Shown here one piece after another: positions 4,622 to 5,328 of a stretch of DNA of 5,328 bases (within the stretch, counting starts at the first letter, position 1; each line of letters opens with the position of its first letter). The notes below the pieces were generated by a model. It was given only the letters and a program-made list of their open reading frames with translations. It was not told the DNA's origin and ran no database searches. This DNA comes from Lachnospiraceae bacterium (lineage in GTDB: Bacteria; Bacillota_A; Clostridia; Lachnospirales; Lachnospiraceae), in contig JAGDBR010000386.1 in NCBI GenBank assembly GCA_017958935.1, positions 1 through 5,328 on the forward strand, given 5' to 3'. The position numbers were made by a program, and so were the translations under genes.

Positions 4622-5328
4622 ATGGTCCTGACAGGAATGCTGATCGTATTGTTCATCTATGTGCTGGTCTTCCGGCGTCGTTACCGGCGGGCGGAAATGA
4701 AGGAACTGCAGCCGTCGGTACGGCTGCCGCTGATCCTCTGCACCTCGGCGGCCTGGGCCGCGGATATGGCGGACAGGCTGGCCGGAACCCTCGGACGGGG
4801 CGCGCAGGGCATGCGCGGGCTTCGTGCGTCAGACGGCCGCCGCCGGGTGCAGGAAGCCTTACTGATCACGGAAAAGGAGGCGGAAGCGGGCAGGATCCGC
4901 ACGGCGGGCCTGGCGCTTTCGGCAGTGTTTGCCGGGCTGTGCCTGACGTTCCTGCTGCAGGCGTTCGGGCCGGGCGCCGAGCGGATCACCGAAGTCGAGC
5001 GGCCGGCGTTCGGCAGCGAGAAGACCGTGGAGGCAGAGGTGGATGACGCTGCCTTCTCTTTCTCGGTCTCCGGCCTGGATCCGTCCGCGGAAGAACTGGC
5101 CGCGGTGTTTGACCGGACGTTCGAGGAGGTCCTGCCGGAGATCCTGAACGGGAATCCTTCGTTTTCGGAGATCCGAAGCAGTCTCGGCTGCCCCGGGGAG
5201 GCCGGCAACGGCATTGAACTGTCGTATGAAAGCAGCGACATCGAAGTGCTGTCGGGCTATGGGCTCATCATGGCGGAGGAGATCCCGGAAGAGGGCCTCC
5301 CGGTAACATTCACGGTCACCCTGTCCTA
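4622..5328 (+). CDS. Tad-locus membrane protein with putative Ig-like extracytoplasmic module, C-terminus cut by window edge
   Basis: The frame is open for 235 codons to the window edge. The protein has a hydrophobic segment at about 3-17 followed by RRRYRR (18-23), a cytoplasmic-looking basic/helical stretch (24-93), a second hydrophobic segment at about 95-113, and then an acidic, soluble region. By the positive-inside rule residues 20-93 are cytoplasmic and 114 onward extracytoplasmic. Residues 145-185 form helix-like segments (SAEELAAVFDRTFEEVLPEI). Residues 188-235 resemble the atrophied bacterial Ig-like domain pattern: an LxxP entry, a GIELSYESSD strand (197-206), a Gly turn at 212-214, and a closing VTFTVTLS strand (228-235). 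The gene sits where tadC is expected, but no T2SSF motif is visible in this part. It could be a TadC-like protein with a large ectodomain, or a separate Tad accessory protein typical of Clostridia. The gene itself is certain; function is not assigned. Confidence 0.75.
   Translation, partial: MVLTGMLIVLFIYVLVFRRRYRRAEMKELQPSVRLPLILCTSAAWAADMADRLAGTLGRGAQGMRGLRASDGRRRVQEALLITEKEAEAGRIRTAGLALSAVFAGLCLTFLLQAFGPGAERITEVERPAFGSEKTVEAEVDDAAFSFSVSGLDPSAEELAAVFDRTFEEVLPEILNGNPSFSEIRSSLGCPGEAGNGIELSYESSDIEVLSGYGLIMAEEIPEEGLPVTFTVTLS

Noticed and set aside
4561..5241. Open frames overlapping the last gene on both strands
   Set aside because: The frame from 4622 has a ribosome site, membrane segments and a structured ectodomain. 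The others are Gly/Arg- or Ser/Arg-rich, and one starts inside tadB.

Overview
The window comes from a GC-rich bacterium that looks Gram-positive. Shine-Dalgarno sites are strong (AGGAGG, GGAGG, AAGGGG), GTG and TTG starts are used, and the two candidate promoters have TATAAT -10 boxes that stand out from the GC-rich background. The gene content (an MBOAT acyltransferase paired with a DUF4358 protein, and a short Tad locus with divergent CpaE/TadB versions) fits a high-GC member of Clostridia such as a Lachnospiraceae-type gut bacterium. That placement is inference; there is no rRNA or other marker here to fix it.

Left part, minus strand (1-1223): a two-gene operon read leftwards. A small membrane-anchored DUF4358 protein (TTG start at 1223) is followed after 4 nt by an AlgI/DltB-like MBOAT O-acyltransferase that runs off the left edge. 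Together they probably acylate an extracellular or envelope polymer.

Middle (1224-1431): a 208-bp divergent intergenic region. It holds one candidate sigma-A-type promoter per direction, a 25-bp near-perfect palindrome with an AT core just upstream of the leftward promoter, and a smaller inverted repeat upstream of the rightward promoter. No gene is seen in it.

Right part, plus strand (1432-5328): four closely packed genes of a Tad / type IVc pilus (type II secretion-like) locus. The order is a CpaE-like MinD/ParA-family protein with an atypical P-loop, a CpaF/TadA secretion ATPase with an unusual N-terminal octapeptide-repeat tail, a TadB-like inner-membrane platform protein (T2SSF domain), and a membrane protein cut by the right edge. 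The last lies where TadC would be expected, but the visible part has two membrane segments followed by an extracytoplasmic region ending in a putative atrophied Ig-like module. CpaF would power pilin assembly or secretion through the TadB platform, and the CpaE-like protein would localise the machine. The pilin, the prepilin peptidase and a second platform subunit are not in view.

The least ordinary features are the Ig-like membrane protein at the right edge, the three degenerate 41-bp tandem repeats that span the cpaF/tadB junction and repeat the translation-start region, the octapeptide tail of CpaF, and the palindrome between the divergent promoters.
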